DNA of 64,000 nucleotides from Andrena cerasifolii. Its lineage: Eukaryota > Arthropoda > Insecta > Hymenoptera > Andrenidae. Numbering within the stretch: the stretch's first letter is position 1; each line of letters opens with the position of its first letter. The stretch lies in NCBI RefSeq assembly GCF_050908995.1, contig NC_135126.1:1798001-1862000 (forward strand), in the 5' to 3' direction. Position numbers and translations under genes: made by a program. Below the pieces are notes generated by a model that searched no databases, was not told the origin of the DNA, and saw only the letters and a list, made by a program, of their open reading frames with translations. Positions 23,480 to 34,915 of this stretch are shown here, piece after piece.

Positions 23480-23641
23480 GGGTCACTTTCGTAGGTACCT
23501 CCGCGTTGGTGTGCCCGGTTCCTTGGTAACGTTTCTCAAGCATTGCGACTTGCAAAACGATATCAAGCTAAAGCCTACGATCTAGGTTAAGGGTCCAGAT
23601 CGAGCCAAACTTACATCCAGTGAGTTTGGTTCGGTCTAGAT
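23480..23641 (+). ncRNA. Two-hairpin structured block, copy 2
   Basis: Same layout as 19,874-20,034: TCGTAGG (23,489) / CCTACGA (23,574), internal stem GGTAACGTTT / AAACGATATC with one mismatch, and a long hairpin with arms 23,593-23,614 and 23,620-23,641 containing one mismatch. Confidence 0.65.
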
Positions 23642-23669
23642 ATCTAATCAGAATTTTATTCTCTTTCAG

Positions 23670-23990
23670 GTAGGTATTTCTTCGATGGTTTTACCTGACT
23701 TTTTCCCTGTCAAGCATCTTATCGATGTTTCCATTCTCTCGTCTACTTTATGTATCTCTACGATGGGTTTTCATGATTTATTCTATTTCATGCATTTCTT
23801 CCATGGTTTTTCATGATTTATTTCATTTCGTTGATTTCTTCAATGGTTTTGAACTCTGTACGTCCTTGGCGAGGTATTCCACGTTACATCATGAAAGCAT
23901 GTCTTCCACAAATAATGTTGTCGTTTATATAATTTTGTATGTTAAATAAATTTGTTTGCGTTAAATAAACCTGAATAAGACAGCAAGGTT
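23670..23990 (+). terminator. Putative terminal exon and polyadenylation site of the RNA locus
   Basis: A polypyrimidine tract and CAG at 23,661-23,669 precede a stretch with repeated ATTTCTTC(A/G)ATGG. AATAAA occurs at 23,945 and 23,964, followed by a GT-rich element near 24,002-24,020. The acceptor overlaps a donor-like GTAGGT, so the exon call is tentative. Confidence 0.45.
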
Positions 23991-24585
23991 AAAAGACGCA
24001 TGTGTTCTTGTTTTGTTGTGACCCTTTTTTCTCGGTCGTTGCACGGAATACGTTTATAAAATGTTTAAATTGTTACGCTAGCAGAATCATTTGTAAATCG
24101 CGGGCTTCGAGTGACCTAATTTTACACTTGAATTCTAATTCCTACCACGCGTAGCGTTACAATCTGGTTCGAGGCTTCATCGGTAACGTTGCTTGCGACA
24201 CAAAAATGGTAAGGGGGTTCTAGGACCCCCCAAACCGGTGACAGAAAAATGCATTGCTTGATAGGTCTATAATTTCTTTCTAATTGCAATTAAAAAAGAT
24301 ATGTGATTTATCCCAGTAGTGTAACTAATTCCCATATGATATAAACGCAAATATACGTAGGATTCAAAGCATTCATTATGAAGACTTCTCTATTCACTTT
24401 TACTCTGGTATTTAATCTATTTTATTTGTTTTATATTTAATCTGGTGTTTAATCTGCGTTATTTCCATATTTGTTTTCATCTTGCACGTGCCACGCTTTT
24501 CGTTTGTCATTAATTAAAACTTGAAACGAATTATCTGAAAACAGACAATAAAAGGCACGAAGCATTTTCCTTAAAAAGAAGTTCG

Positions 24586-25006
24586 TTTATTCATCATAAT
24601 TTACTTCCTATAATATATTTACATTGAAGATTCTTAAAAACTTGCGTTCTATATCTACATTCATCCACCGATCGTCGCGTCCATTCTCATTCCAAGAAAC
24701 TTTCGATATAATCACGAATAAGTATCTTCAAACGTCCACTTGACTTTCTCCCTACTGACGAAAAAAATCATTCAAATCTCTCACATTCACACTGCGCAAT
24801 CGCAAAAGAACGAATCCATCTCCATCTGCCTAATTATACAATCTCAGGTTACAAAACTATATAGACCTCATATTACAAAAATATCGCGTGTCAATATCTC
24901 TTCAGACGACTCTGCACTTCGATCATCTTAATCTTAACAGCAAGGGAAGGATTTCCTGCTTCCATACTCAACACTTTCGAATACCTCCAAACCAACCGAT
25001 CAACTC
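24586..25006 (-). terminator. GPCR 3' UTR with polyadenylation signal
   Basis: Minus-strand AATAAA at 24,591-24,586, about 420 nt after the stop codon. There is no competing gene between. Confidence 0.45.
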
Positions 25007-25655
25007 TCAGGTGGTTTGTGGCGAGGAGACTTTGCTCGAGTGCGAGTGCGTTGGTTTCGGGCCGATCGTCGGCGTTTTACTGGAAGCTGGGCACAAAATC
25101 TGCTTGTATGCCTCCCTGTAGAGCTTATTGGTGCCAGCGTAGATGAACGGGTTGACCACGGACGAGGCCCATGCCAGGATCGAGGCGATCACGTGGAGAA
25201 TCGGTATCTTGATCTTGTCTTCGATCACGTTGGCCAGCATCAACGGCATGAAGCACAAAAGGAAGCAGAGGAATATCGTCAGCATGAGTCTGGTGACCCT
25301 CGAGTCCTCTCTGCGTTGAAAGCCGCCTGCTTTCCTTCTGGAGATACCTGCATGGGCCTCCAGGTTCTTCCTGCTCTTCCTGACGCGCCAATAAATGCAC
25401 AGGTAGGAGACGCTGATGACCACGCAGGGCACGATGAATCCCAGCACGAAGAGGAACTTCTTCGGGCTGGTGCCGTTCTTCTTGAGAATCGTGCAGGAGA
25501 AGGTGGTCGGCTCCAGACCTAAAGTGCCCCAAAAGCCGAGCAGTGGCGGCAACAGCAGGGAGAAACTCAGTGTCCAAATGACGATCAGCATCAGGATTAT
25601 GCGCTGCGTGGTGTACAGTTGAGCGTATATGTCTGATCTCGAAATGAGTATGTAC
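25007..25655 (-). CDS. Tre1: GPCR coding exon 3: TM4 to C-terminus
   Basis: The acceptor is CATTCCAG. The exon completes NRY as CG/G TAC and runs YILISRSDIYAQLYTTQR into TM4-TM7, then the C-terminal tail to the stop at 25007. It starts upstream of the first in-frame ATG, so the exon is longer than a simple open frame suggests. Confidence 0.92.
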
Positions 25656-28600
25656 CTGGAATGTGACGCTCTATTAGTGGAAGTTGGCTGGATCTATTTT
25701 CTTGCTACTAGTAGCGGTATTCAAGTATGTGGTATTGGAAGGGTTTGTGGGAATCTGGAGGGAGGTAAGAGTCATAATTTCATGGTTCGGTGAATGAATT
25801 TTAATGAAAGTTTTTGTAAATGTAGAGCATATGGGTGCATACAAGGTGTCACGTCCTGACTGGTGGGTGTTGGGGGAAAGGGCGTGATTTCCATATTAAG
25901 GGATTTTAGGGAAATGTGTGATTTTTATATTGAGAGATTTTAGGGGAAGTTGTGATTTCGTTTTAAGAGCTTTTGGAGAGAGGGACATGCTTTCGATTTA
26001 AGGGATTTTGAGGAGAAAGGCATGATTTCGATTTAAGCGGTTTTTGGGGGAAAGACGTGATTTCGATTTAAGGGTTTTTGGGGAAAGACGTGATTTCGAT
26101 TTAAGGGGTTTGGGGGAAAGGCGTGATTTGGAGGGCATGGGTGTGTTTGATTTATCCTCCTAAGGGCGAAGAGGGGGTGAGTTTTTATAAATAGGCATAG
26201 GGTACCTCTACAGAATGGCTTAGTGGATGGGGAGGAGTTGGGGTTGTGTCTTAGGGATATGGTTGAAGTTTTGGGGTGGCTGCTTGAGAAAAGAGTGACC
26301 CAAGAAATAGCCTCTTTTTGGTCCCACGATTTTAGAACTGAATTTTGTGCCAAATGATACCTTATGATGAGGCATCGATCACACAAAATTTTCAAGTTGA
26401 GGTGACAATTAGTTTCTGAGATATGGGTGGTCAAAGAAGTGAAAATTCGTTAACGCGTCAGTCCATACGCTTCGATGTACGAATTTCTACGTCAGTTCGA
26501 TAATTTAAACAATTATTTTCAGGTGGTTTGCTGACTGCTAACAACAAATTTGAACTTAGATTTTTAAAATATATCGTCCACCATGTTGAATGGGCTATTG
26601 TGAATTTTGAAAATCTAAGTTCAAATTCGTTGTTAGCAGTAAACAAAACCCCTGGAAATAATTGTTTAAATTATCGGACTGACATAAAAGTCCGTACATC
26701 GAAGCGTATGGGCTGACGCGTTAACGAATTTTCACTTCTTTCACCTCCAATATCTCAGAAACTAATTGTCACCTCAACTTGAAAATTTGTTGTGGATTGA
26801 TGTCTCATCATAAGCTATCATCTGCACCAAATTCAGTTCCAAAATCGTGGGACCAAAAAGAGGCTAAAAAAGGCCTCATTTCTGGGTCACTCTTTGGTGG
26901 AACGTCACACAAGGAGCAATTTTTGTATGCGGAAATTCACCTGAAAGGGTAAAATCAACCCTTAAAGTTATCGCGTTTTTTCGTATTCTTAAGGGGTTAT
27001 GGGCGCTAAAACGTCGCCAATCTTTGGAAGTGATTCAGGGTTAAACTATTAGTCCGATTGGTTAAATTCTTTTTGTGTTTTATATGTATACGTTTATAGA
27101 TTATAAAACAGCTATGAGAATTGGAAAAAAGTTAATATGTGGCTTCCGCGGGCAGTGGCGCAGAACATGTTTTCTGGCGCCGCGCGCCGCCCCAAACGAT
27201 GGGCATGATTCAGCCCGTGCAAGTGATCTGAAACAAAAATCACCTATTTTTTTAACAATCTTTCTGATCGTAGTTCTCGGATACCGGCGCCAGTTTTTCG
27301 AAAAAAAAAAAAAAATTGCGGCAATAGTAACACTTTGAAGAAAACGAACGTGATTTTCGCTATAAAATTCGTAAATTTCTTTTTGTTATTGAAAAATGGT
27401 TCAACGTAATTAAAAAAAGTTTCGGCTAACCGATAACGAATCTTACGTAGAAAATGTGTGTAGATGATGAAGTTAATCAGATGAACGGTGAGGCAGTTAT
27501 CATGCCCACCATCTTGAAAAATGCTGTTTCGAGAAAAACGCGTTTAAAGTTTTAGAAAAGTTATGATAAAGTGATGCAATTGATGGCCCTGTAGCTGATT
27601 ATGGGCCGTATAAATACAATGCAGACACTCCAAACATATTTTACAAAAGATGTTTCCCTACTTTTAACTCTACAATAATTATCGGATTTAAATTTAGCGG
27701 AAGACGCGCACCCGTCTGTAACGGGAGCGGCGCAACCCCTTTCGTTCGAGTGGCTGTAACTTCGCCAATAATTCGAATTTCGGGTTCGCTTTAGGCGTAA
27801 AATATTTCTAAGACATGTACCTATCAAACTGTACAACAAAAAAATGCATTATTTTTAAAATGGGGAAACGTATATGTTAATGTAACTTTATTTTTCGTTT
27901 GGTAGTTCGATAGAGCATCAAAAATTAAACAAGACTTATATTTAAAGTTATGTTTTATCTTGCACCGACATAGAAGTTATATTAAAAGAATGAAAAGACG
28001 CAGTAACTTTAAGGGCTGATTTCACCCCTTGGATAGGTTCTCCAATATGTTCTACATTCACACGAAGTTTCATTAAAATCAGAATTTTCGGGTTGGGAAT
28101 GTTTTTCCATGTTAGTTGTTACTTTAAGGCAGGGGTGCACAGGGAGCCGTTTTTAGCATATACAGTGGCTCGCATTAATATTCGGACACTTTTTAAAATC
28201 GCATAACTTTTTTAGAATTGGTCCAAACAACTTGAGTTTTTTTGAGAAGGTAGAAGGATTAGTTTGCTAACTGACGCGTTTCGTCGTTTTGAAAAAAAAT
28301 GTATTTGGTTGGAAAAGCGAAAAGAATAGTAAAGGTCGATTTTTAAACTTTTTTTTGTGAGCTTGTAATGAAAATTTAAAAAAAAACCGTTTGTAGATTG
28401 CAGTAAGTTGTTTACGTGCCTAATATTTCTCGACAATCGCGAAAATTCCCGAAATCAGCGATTCTCGACCTTATTCTGCGATCTTTAAACGTTTGTAGCT
28501 CGGAGCAACGTTAACCGATTTTCATGAAATTTTAGGCACGTATACAACTTACTGCAATCTACAAACGAATATTAATGCGAGTCACTGTAGCTGGGTTCAA

Positions 28601-30474
28601 GGCATACCAAATGCACGTACACTACTGCAGTTCGCCTCACCGATTCTAACCTTAGCAACGGGACAGGCGGGTTGCTCGCAGTTAGGCGCTAAAAACAGCT
28701 CCCTGTGCACCCCTGCTTTAAGGTATGCTTTTGAAAGACATTAGAGCATGAGAGATTCTTAAATAGAGTTTCCTAAACTCGTAGAGATTTATAGCCCGCA
28801 CTGTTCTGTGACATTGATGAATAATCGTTTGCTCGAATGTTCTTCTCGATAATGTATTGCAAATAGATATTGATTGTAATTAAATACGGTATTAAGAGCA
28901 GCTGTTTGCCACTGAATTTATCGGAGGAGCATTTGATACTATCAAGATGAGTAACAAGTCGGTGATAAAGTTCCACAGAAGTATGCTGAGTTTGCAATAT
29001 CGATAGTGCATTAGGTCAGCGTATTTTAATATAAACTAAATCGCCAGTGATGGCTATAAACGCGAAATTTTAACAGTGCGTTATCATCCCTAAAAGTTGC
29101 AACACGAAGTTCTTTGAAATAAGCTTACACTACTTCCATATAAAAAAAAAGGCAAACTGTTTAAATCCTCACGAGACTGAGAAATTCTGAGTTCACATAA
29201 ATACGTGAAAATACAAACCGATTGATCGTAATCGCCACCATACTGAGCAAAGATACTGCGACGTTCCCGTAAAAGAAGAGCGGGAATATTTTGCATAGCG
29301 TTTCGCCCAGCACCCACGCCTCGTTGAAATATCTGCTCGCTGTTAATGGCAAATTCACAGCAGAGAAAATCAAGTCCGAAATGCTGAGACTTATCACGAA
29401 GGCAGTGGTTGCGTGTCGTCTCAGTCTTGTGTACTTTAACAGTGCAATTACTGTTACCAAATTACCTGAAATTTAAAAAAAAAACAAACTCACAACTTTA
29501 AAATTGTCGTAGGTCGAACACAATTTCACACACATTTTGACAATATTTTAATAGAAATTAATACAAGTCTCGAGCTTTTATTGAATTTTATAAAACTCAA
29601 GCTTTTATATAAAAAAAAATCATATTTCAAATATAGATTCCTTTTAGGTGAAAATACGTGGTTTCTGGTAATATCTGTTTTACTGCAATTCTCTTTTCAT
29701 GTAGGACTTATGAAATTATTAATTCGAAAAGGGTGGTAGTTAGAAGAAAAAAGGAAACTTATTAAAGCTTTGTAAAATAATTGAGCAACTCTTGTGACTG
29801 TACACAGAGTATCACATGTCTGTCCCACCAGAGAAATGGGCAAGTGAATAATTAAAAAAGAAGGAATTAATCATTCTATATAATTCCTGACACCCTCTCG
29901 CATAAATTAAGGGCGTTAATGGCCATAACTCGAGAAAGGCTAGCCATGGGTCAACAAGAACTTAACGTGACCATAGAATTCGAGCGTTCAATTAAGGTTC
30001 CAACTATCCTGAACGCACATAGCATCTTCTTGACAAACTGAATCTTTATGAAATGGAATTTTCTTAGTCTTTAGATTCAACCAAATTAGGTAATGACATT
30101 TCAAAAACTTTTATTCTAACTTCTATCTCCGTAACATTATACTATTCACTTCCATCTTTTTTCTCATTTAATTTTATCTAAACAGTTTATTTTCGAACAA
30201 TTCAACCTTAGACTTAATTTTGTAATTGTCCTGTGCTTTCTCAATCTCGTTACAACTGCTTGCACTTTTCATCGTTTTAAAAAGTCCCACTTTGTTCTCT
30301 CCGTAGAGCGCCGTTTATTGAATACTGAAAGTAAATTTTACCCGCGACTCCAACGATGCTGAAAATTATCGCGCAAACAGCCGCCGTGATGGTAACTCCC
30401 CGAGGAAAGTGCTTCAGACTCTCGCCTCCCAACGCGACACCGAAAATCGTGCCATTTGTCACAGGGCTGTCCAT
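25007..30474 (-). CDS. Tre1: Rhodopsin-family GPCR of the Tre1/Moody group, 3 coding exons
   Basis: Three exons (30342-30474, 29219-29465, 25007-25655) join in phase into 1,029 nt, 342 residues. Seven membrane segments are visible: TM1 ends GVAGNLVTVIALL (Asn 1.50); TM2 has SLSISDLIF (Asp 2.50); TM3 starts after a Cys and ends ITINRYILIS, so NRY replaces DRY; TM4 is IILMLIVIWTL; ECL2 has FSCTI; TM5, TM6 (CFLLCFMPLMLANV) and TM7 with NPFIY follow. NRY and the sequence LPLTASRYF before TM3 recall the Drosophila Tre1 and Moody receptors, which guide germ-cell migration and blood-brain-barrier formation. The short length suits Tre1 better than Moody, but paralog assignment is inference. The tail is short and rich in Ser, Thr and Pro. 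Confidence 0.85.
25868..26135. repeat. Minisatellite of about 33-36 bp units in GPCR intron 2
   Basis: About eight copies around GTGATTTCGATTTAAGGG and GGGGGAAAGACGTG, progressively more regular toward the right. Confidence 0.75.
26285..26900. mobile_element. Foldback element in GPCR intron 2
   Basis: Arms of about 280 bp (AAAGAGTGACCCA outermost; CGTTAACGCGTCAG inner) fold about 26,590. No frame of note. Confidence 0.7.
26944..28042. mobile_element. Element with roughly 30-bp inverted ends in GPCR intron 2
   Basis: AAGGGTAAAATCAACCCTTA at the left matches the complement of TAAGGGCTGATTTCACCCCTT region at the right, with one-base changes. Contains a poly-A tract and no transposase frame. 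Confidence 0.5.
28130..28715. mobile_element. hAT-type element with 8-bp duplication
   Basis: Ends CAGGGGTGCACAGGGAGC / complement, flanked by CTTTAAGG at 28,122-28,129 and 28,716-28,723. Another element is inserted inside it. Confidence 0.9.
28163..28587. mobile_element. Mariner-type MITE nested in the hAT element
   Basis: TA at 28,161-28,162 and 28,588-28,589. 22-bp ends CAGTGGCTCGCATTAATATT and complement with one mismatch, plus an inner inverted pair (TTGTAGATTGCAGTAAGTTG). Confidence 0.85.
29219..29465 (-). CDS. Tre1: GPCR coding exon 2: end of TM1 through TM3
   Basis: From NLVTVIALLKYTRL through TM2 and TM3, ending INR at a phase-2 junction in the NRY motif. The donor is GTTTGT. The open frame continuing past this point is intronic. 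Confidence 0.9.
30342..30474 (-). CDS. Tre1: GPCR coding exon 1: N-terminus and TM1
   Basis: ATG at 30474-30472. The N-terminus is short, with an NGT glycosylation site (MDSPVTNGTIFG), then TM1. It ends in phase 1 (GCG G) at GTAAAA. The joined glycine gives the conserved GN of TM1. Confidence 0.85.
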
Positions 30475-30827
30475 TTTTTATCGTATTTATGCGCTCCCTC
30501 GTAGTGGCGTGGCCCCGTAAAGTGAAATGCAAAACGGAGTGAATGCGCTTTTAAGAAAAGAAAATGACGTCGTTAAGGGACACCTGCATTTAAAAGCGCC
30601 AATATACTCGCAACATCATCTTTGTATTATACGGACCGTTTCAACGATTTGTCAATATTTATTGAATAGAAATAATGTTCTTGAGTCACGTGTGTCGAAA
30701 ACAGCTCACAAGCAGCAAATATATTAAGGAATCAATTATGGAAATTCTAACAATATAGATTTTGCGATCATTTACTGCAAAACGCGTAAAATTGGAGTTG
30801 AAAAAAAATGTCACGAAATATACTTAC

Positions 30828-31107
30828 GATATTGTTTTGGTATCGCTCATTATGCCTCCGATTGAAATCGAGACTCAGTTGCGAGCCCTCTGTCTTCCAT
30901 ATTCCCAAATTTCGTTGCACCAAGGATAGTCATTCGAAATATAATTAATTCGAAATTAAATATACTCTGAATTTTACAGGGAATATTTTCCTCCTTCTAC
31001 TCGAGCATTTCATTAGACCGGCGACAGATTTAGAAATCAAATGTTTTCTGCTCGAGCACTCTCTGAGGATCTTCGTTTCTTCCATGAAAGGTTTGCTTCA
31101 TCGGCGT
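30828..31107 (-). other. Candidate noncoding 5' exon of the GPCR gene
   Basis: On the minus strand an acceptor (TTTTGTTTTAG) ends at 31,108 and a strong GTAAGT donor follows at 30,827. Another GTAAGT donor lies at 31,166, and a possible acceptor before the start codon lies near 30,560. No long frame is inside. The exon assignment rests on splice signals alone. Confidence 0.3.
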
Positions 31108-34100
31108 CTAAAACAAAATAAAAAAGCGATTAGATAAAAATATGAAATTAATCATCCATGACTTACGCAGATCGAAATCTTGGTACAGGCATTAATTAAA
31201 CCAGGGATAACTCTAATCTGCAAATAATAACATCCTCTCCAGTTCTCTTTAAAAATTAATCATCCCCCAAGGGTGCCATTATCGCGCCACCACAATCGCC
31301 GAGTAATTCACTAAATTTCTGTTTAAACAAAACAGTAGAAAACACTTTCTCCTGCATTTTCATATAAATTCAATAGCCAATCAGAACATTGATAATTCAA
31401 GGTATATAAAAGCAGGGTGACTTACACTTCGAAGAATCTTTAAATGAATCTCACGAACGGCACAGTAGCAGTGTACTTCTATGAATAAATTATCCGACAA
31501 TATATTATAAGATAAATTATTCCGATAAGCCGATCGGGCACGACATTACGCGAACTTCTGTTATTCAACGGGGCAGGCAGTTCTCGATTTACACGCGTTC
31601 GACGGCGATCGTCGCTCCGACGAGGCTCGGTAGCGTCTGCGACGATTAAATACACGGGGGGCTCCTTATCCGACGAGCCACTTGAATTCGCTCTTCGTTT
31701 CTTCGTTTTGTCCGTTCGTTAGTGGCCACTCGCTCTATCCGTATCTTCCTCCGATTTCCTTGCCTTTGATCTCTGCACGTGGAAGAAACGGGACGACAAT
31801 CCTTTTCTCCCGGCCGAAGAAAGATGGTCCCTTTCGCGTCCAAGAAGCTAACGAAGCCAACTTCTTGCGCCAACGCTCCGCGGGGACTATCGATGCCCTG
31901 TGAACTTCGACCTTGCTTATTGAAAGTAATTGATTTTTTACCGCTTTCTTAAGAATATCGTGCCTTCTCGACAGAAGCCCCTTTATCTGCCAAAGGCTCT
32001 CTTCACCTCCACGAAAAAAATTTCCCTATCGAAGTGCGCGTTTCGAAACCACTGAACTTCCCCTTCAATTAGGGGAATTCGTGGGTCAGTGTCTCACTGT
32101 CGACTTATCGTTTCGATTAGTGACGCGGGACGCGCATTGTCCGTTGCATTTCTTCTTTTATACATCGTTGAGCATTCGACGGAGCGGAAATTGAATGAAT
32201 CCACTAGCGATATTTAGTCTGCGACTTCGCCATTAAACGCAGTAAATCCCCGCGGTTAGCAGTGCGCAGTCCTGCACGTTTTCTTCAATTAGATAGCAAT
32301 GAAGTTACTCGATAACATTTCCTTTCACCACTTCCCCTCTCTGCCACATAAATCCTCCTTCCCTATTCTCCCTTTACTCCCCTTGAGTCATCAATTTTCC
32401 GCATAACAGACCACCACGAGCAGGCCTAAGAAAACTTGTCACTCGAAGCTCCTCTCTTCTTCTTTATTTTTCTTCCTTGTATCAAGATCGTCAGACTTCC
32501 ACGTCTCTGTTCAAAAGTAACTCGAAGGAGAGTACTTCATCTCCCACTCAATCACTGTGCAATCCCTCGCGAATAACCGACGCGGGTCTTTCCTACGGTG
32601 TCTCGGTATTGCTTCGAAAAACTTGCGCCTCGAACACTCTGGCCCTCGAGTCTCTTCCACTGCGTTTCTTCTGACACTCTCGAGGAAGTCCGACGCCGGG
32701 CAAGAAGTCTTCTGGCTAGCGCGCAACGAGCGCTCTTCAGGGACTGACGGCCTCCGACGATGTGTAACTCCCCTTTCGCGACGAGCACACGAGGCCTCCT
32801 TATCTGCCACTTCTTCGTTCAACTCTCTCGCTCGCTCCGCCGTCCTCTGCCCTTTTTTTCCAGCTGTTTCGTCCACCGCCACCCGCCGTTTGATCTGGTT
32901 TGCTCAAGCACCACTGCCGCCGTGGAATCGTAATTAATTAATCTCTTCGGAGATGATTGTTAGGCTGACGAGTATCGTTCGAGTGCTGCCGAGTGAAATG
33001 ATAGCCTGTTGGTGCCTGCAGCGCGGTGAGAATTTTCAGGTCCTTTGATAGCTTCCTGCCTCTCATTAGTGCCCCGTTTGTCTCGCGCATTTATTTCTTA
33101 CTCCTCTTGGACAACTTTGAAAGCGTTGATGAAGTACGGGCCTGCAGCTTGTTTCTGTAGTTTATGCAGCGGGGTAGGAAGTTGTGGTAAATGCAACAGA
33201 TAGTTGGTCCAGGTTCTATGGAACTGTAATTTGTTGTTAGAAGAATACGTGCTTAAATTTATTTTCTAGTGCGCTGGTTCCTGAAGCTCGATTCATACAG
33301 TGGAAATAATTATCGCGTGATTCATGATTCCAGTTCGCTATAAATCGAAACATTGATAGATAAAAAAACCCCTCCTATGTTGATTTTAGAGACTCTGGAG
33401 ATAATTTATTTGGCAAGAAATAATTCGAGAGGTTCCTTATATTTATACAGTATTAACAGAATAAACAAGTACCTGAAGTATGGGCTATAAATCTTCAACA
33501 GTATCTCTCGCGGTCGTCACATATTCTTCAGTTTAAAAAACAACCCAAATATTGTTCCTAATTTCTGCATCATTCGTTATTACAATTATCAAAGAAAAAT
33601 AACACTGACACCACTAGCACGTCATTTTGTATTTTGCACGATGTATCATGTTGCACTGGAATCTATCGTTCACCTCTTCAGAAGTCACACTGTGACTTCT
33701 CGCTGTTGATGGGGAGTATCGATTCGGTGCTCAGTAGGTACTTAGGCTGAGGAAGAATTGTAAGAACTTCCTTGCCACCGATTCTTCATAAGTTGTTGTT
33801 TTCGAATTGCAGCGTTTCAGTCGAATGTTTCTACTGAGAATTTCTTAAATGCTGAATGCAGCACGACCTCACCTTACCGCTCGGTTCGTTCCCCGCGGCG
33901 CGCGCTTCTCGTACTGACGGCTGTTCTTCATGGTTTGGTGGTGGAGACCATGCTGAAAATGGTCGAAGGCCCGGTGGTGGAAACACCATTGGCACGCGCT
34001 CGAATTAACACTGTCAACAGGGTGCAATAGGGTAGCGCAAATATCGATACGTTCGAACGTTTCCATCGTGCTATGGTCTATTAACTCTTCGATTAGGTAG

Positions 34101-34160
34101 GGTGTGCAATTATTAGAGTGCTTGAGTCATTTCTGATATTAACGTTAATTATACTATACA
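31108..34160. other. Upstream region of the GPCR gene, no supported coding sequence
   Basis: A GC-richer stretch at 31,500-33,050 has short overlapping frames on both strands without domains. It may hold the GPCR promoter or untranslated exons, but no start site can be fixed. Confidence 0.35.
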
Positions 34161-34915
34161 TAACACAATGTTAGCTTTAATTTTTGTATTGTAAATTAAT
34201 TAGGGATTCATATTTAATATTTATTTCACAGTACGATTAGAGATTCATTTTTTATTTTATAAAACAGTTGGATAACACAATATTAACTTTAATTTTTGTT
34301 TTGTAAATTATTTAGGCATTAATATTTAGTATTTATTTCACAGCATGATTAGGAATTCATTTTTTTATTTTATAAAACAGTTGGTTAACACAATATTAAC
34401 ATTAATTTTTGTTTTGTAAATTAATTAGGGATTCATATTTAATATTTATTTCACAGTACGATTAGGAATTCATTTTTTTATTTTATAAAACAGTTGGTTA
34501 ACACAATATTAACTTTAATTTTTGTTTTGTAAATTATTTAGGCATTAATATTTAGTATTTATTTCACAGTACGATTATGAATTCATTTTTTATTTTATAA
34601 AACAGTTGGATAACACAATATTAACTTTAATTTTTGTTTTGTAAATTATTTAGGCATTAATATTTAGTATTTATTTCACAGCACGATTAGGAATTCATTT
34701 TTTTATTTTATAAAACAGTTGGTTAACACAATATTAACATTAATTTTTGTTTTGTAAATTAATTAGGGATTCATATTTAATATTTATTTCACAGCACGAT
34801 TAGGAATTCATTTTTTATTTTATAAAACAGTTGGATAACACAATATTAATATAAATTTTCGTTTTGTAAATTAATTAGGGATTCATATTTAGTATTTATT
34901 TCACAGTACGATTAG
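34161..34915. repeat. Tandem repeat, seven copies of a 112/113-bp unit
   Basis: TAACACAAT marks units at 34161, 34273, 34386, 34499, 34611, 34724 and 34836. Steps are 112, 113, 113, 112, 113, 112. AT-rich, noncoding. Confidence 0.9.

Larger units (their letters stand above)
16300..23990 (+). ncRNA. Putative structured long noncoding RNA locus with internal duplications
   Basis: About 7.7 kb without a credible protein frame. It is filled with diverged direct repeats whose differences preserve RNA pairing. G-U pairs occur in the orientation that works only for plus-strand RNA. Homologous blocks recur at 16.57, 18.77, 21.88 and 22.72 kb (hairpin block); 17.52, 19.06 and 22.15 kb (donor-bearing block); and 19.87 and 23.48 kb (long-hairpin block). 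Plus-strand donors occur after 18,345 (ACAG/GTAAGT), 19,082 (GAACG/GTAAGT) and 22,171 (GAACG/GTGAGT). The last two are homologous. An acceptor at 23,669 and a polyadenylation site near 23,985 suggest the 3' end. The start is unknown. It may be one transcript or a small tandem cluster. I do not recognise it. Confidence 0.55.

Noticed and set aside
16300..23990. Link of the RNA locus to known hymenopteran lncRNAs (for example a sex-determination RNA)
   Set aside because: No sequence I can recall matches and the neighbouring genes differ; it would be a guess.
25016..25522. 168-codon plus-strand frame over the GPCR exon
   Set aside because: Antisense shadow of a coding exon with seven-helix evidence on the minus strand.
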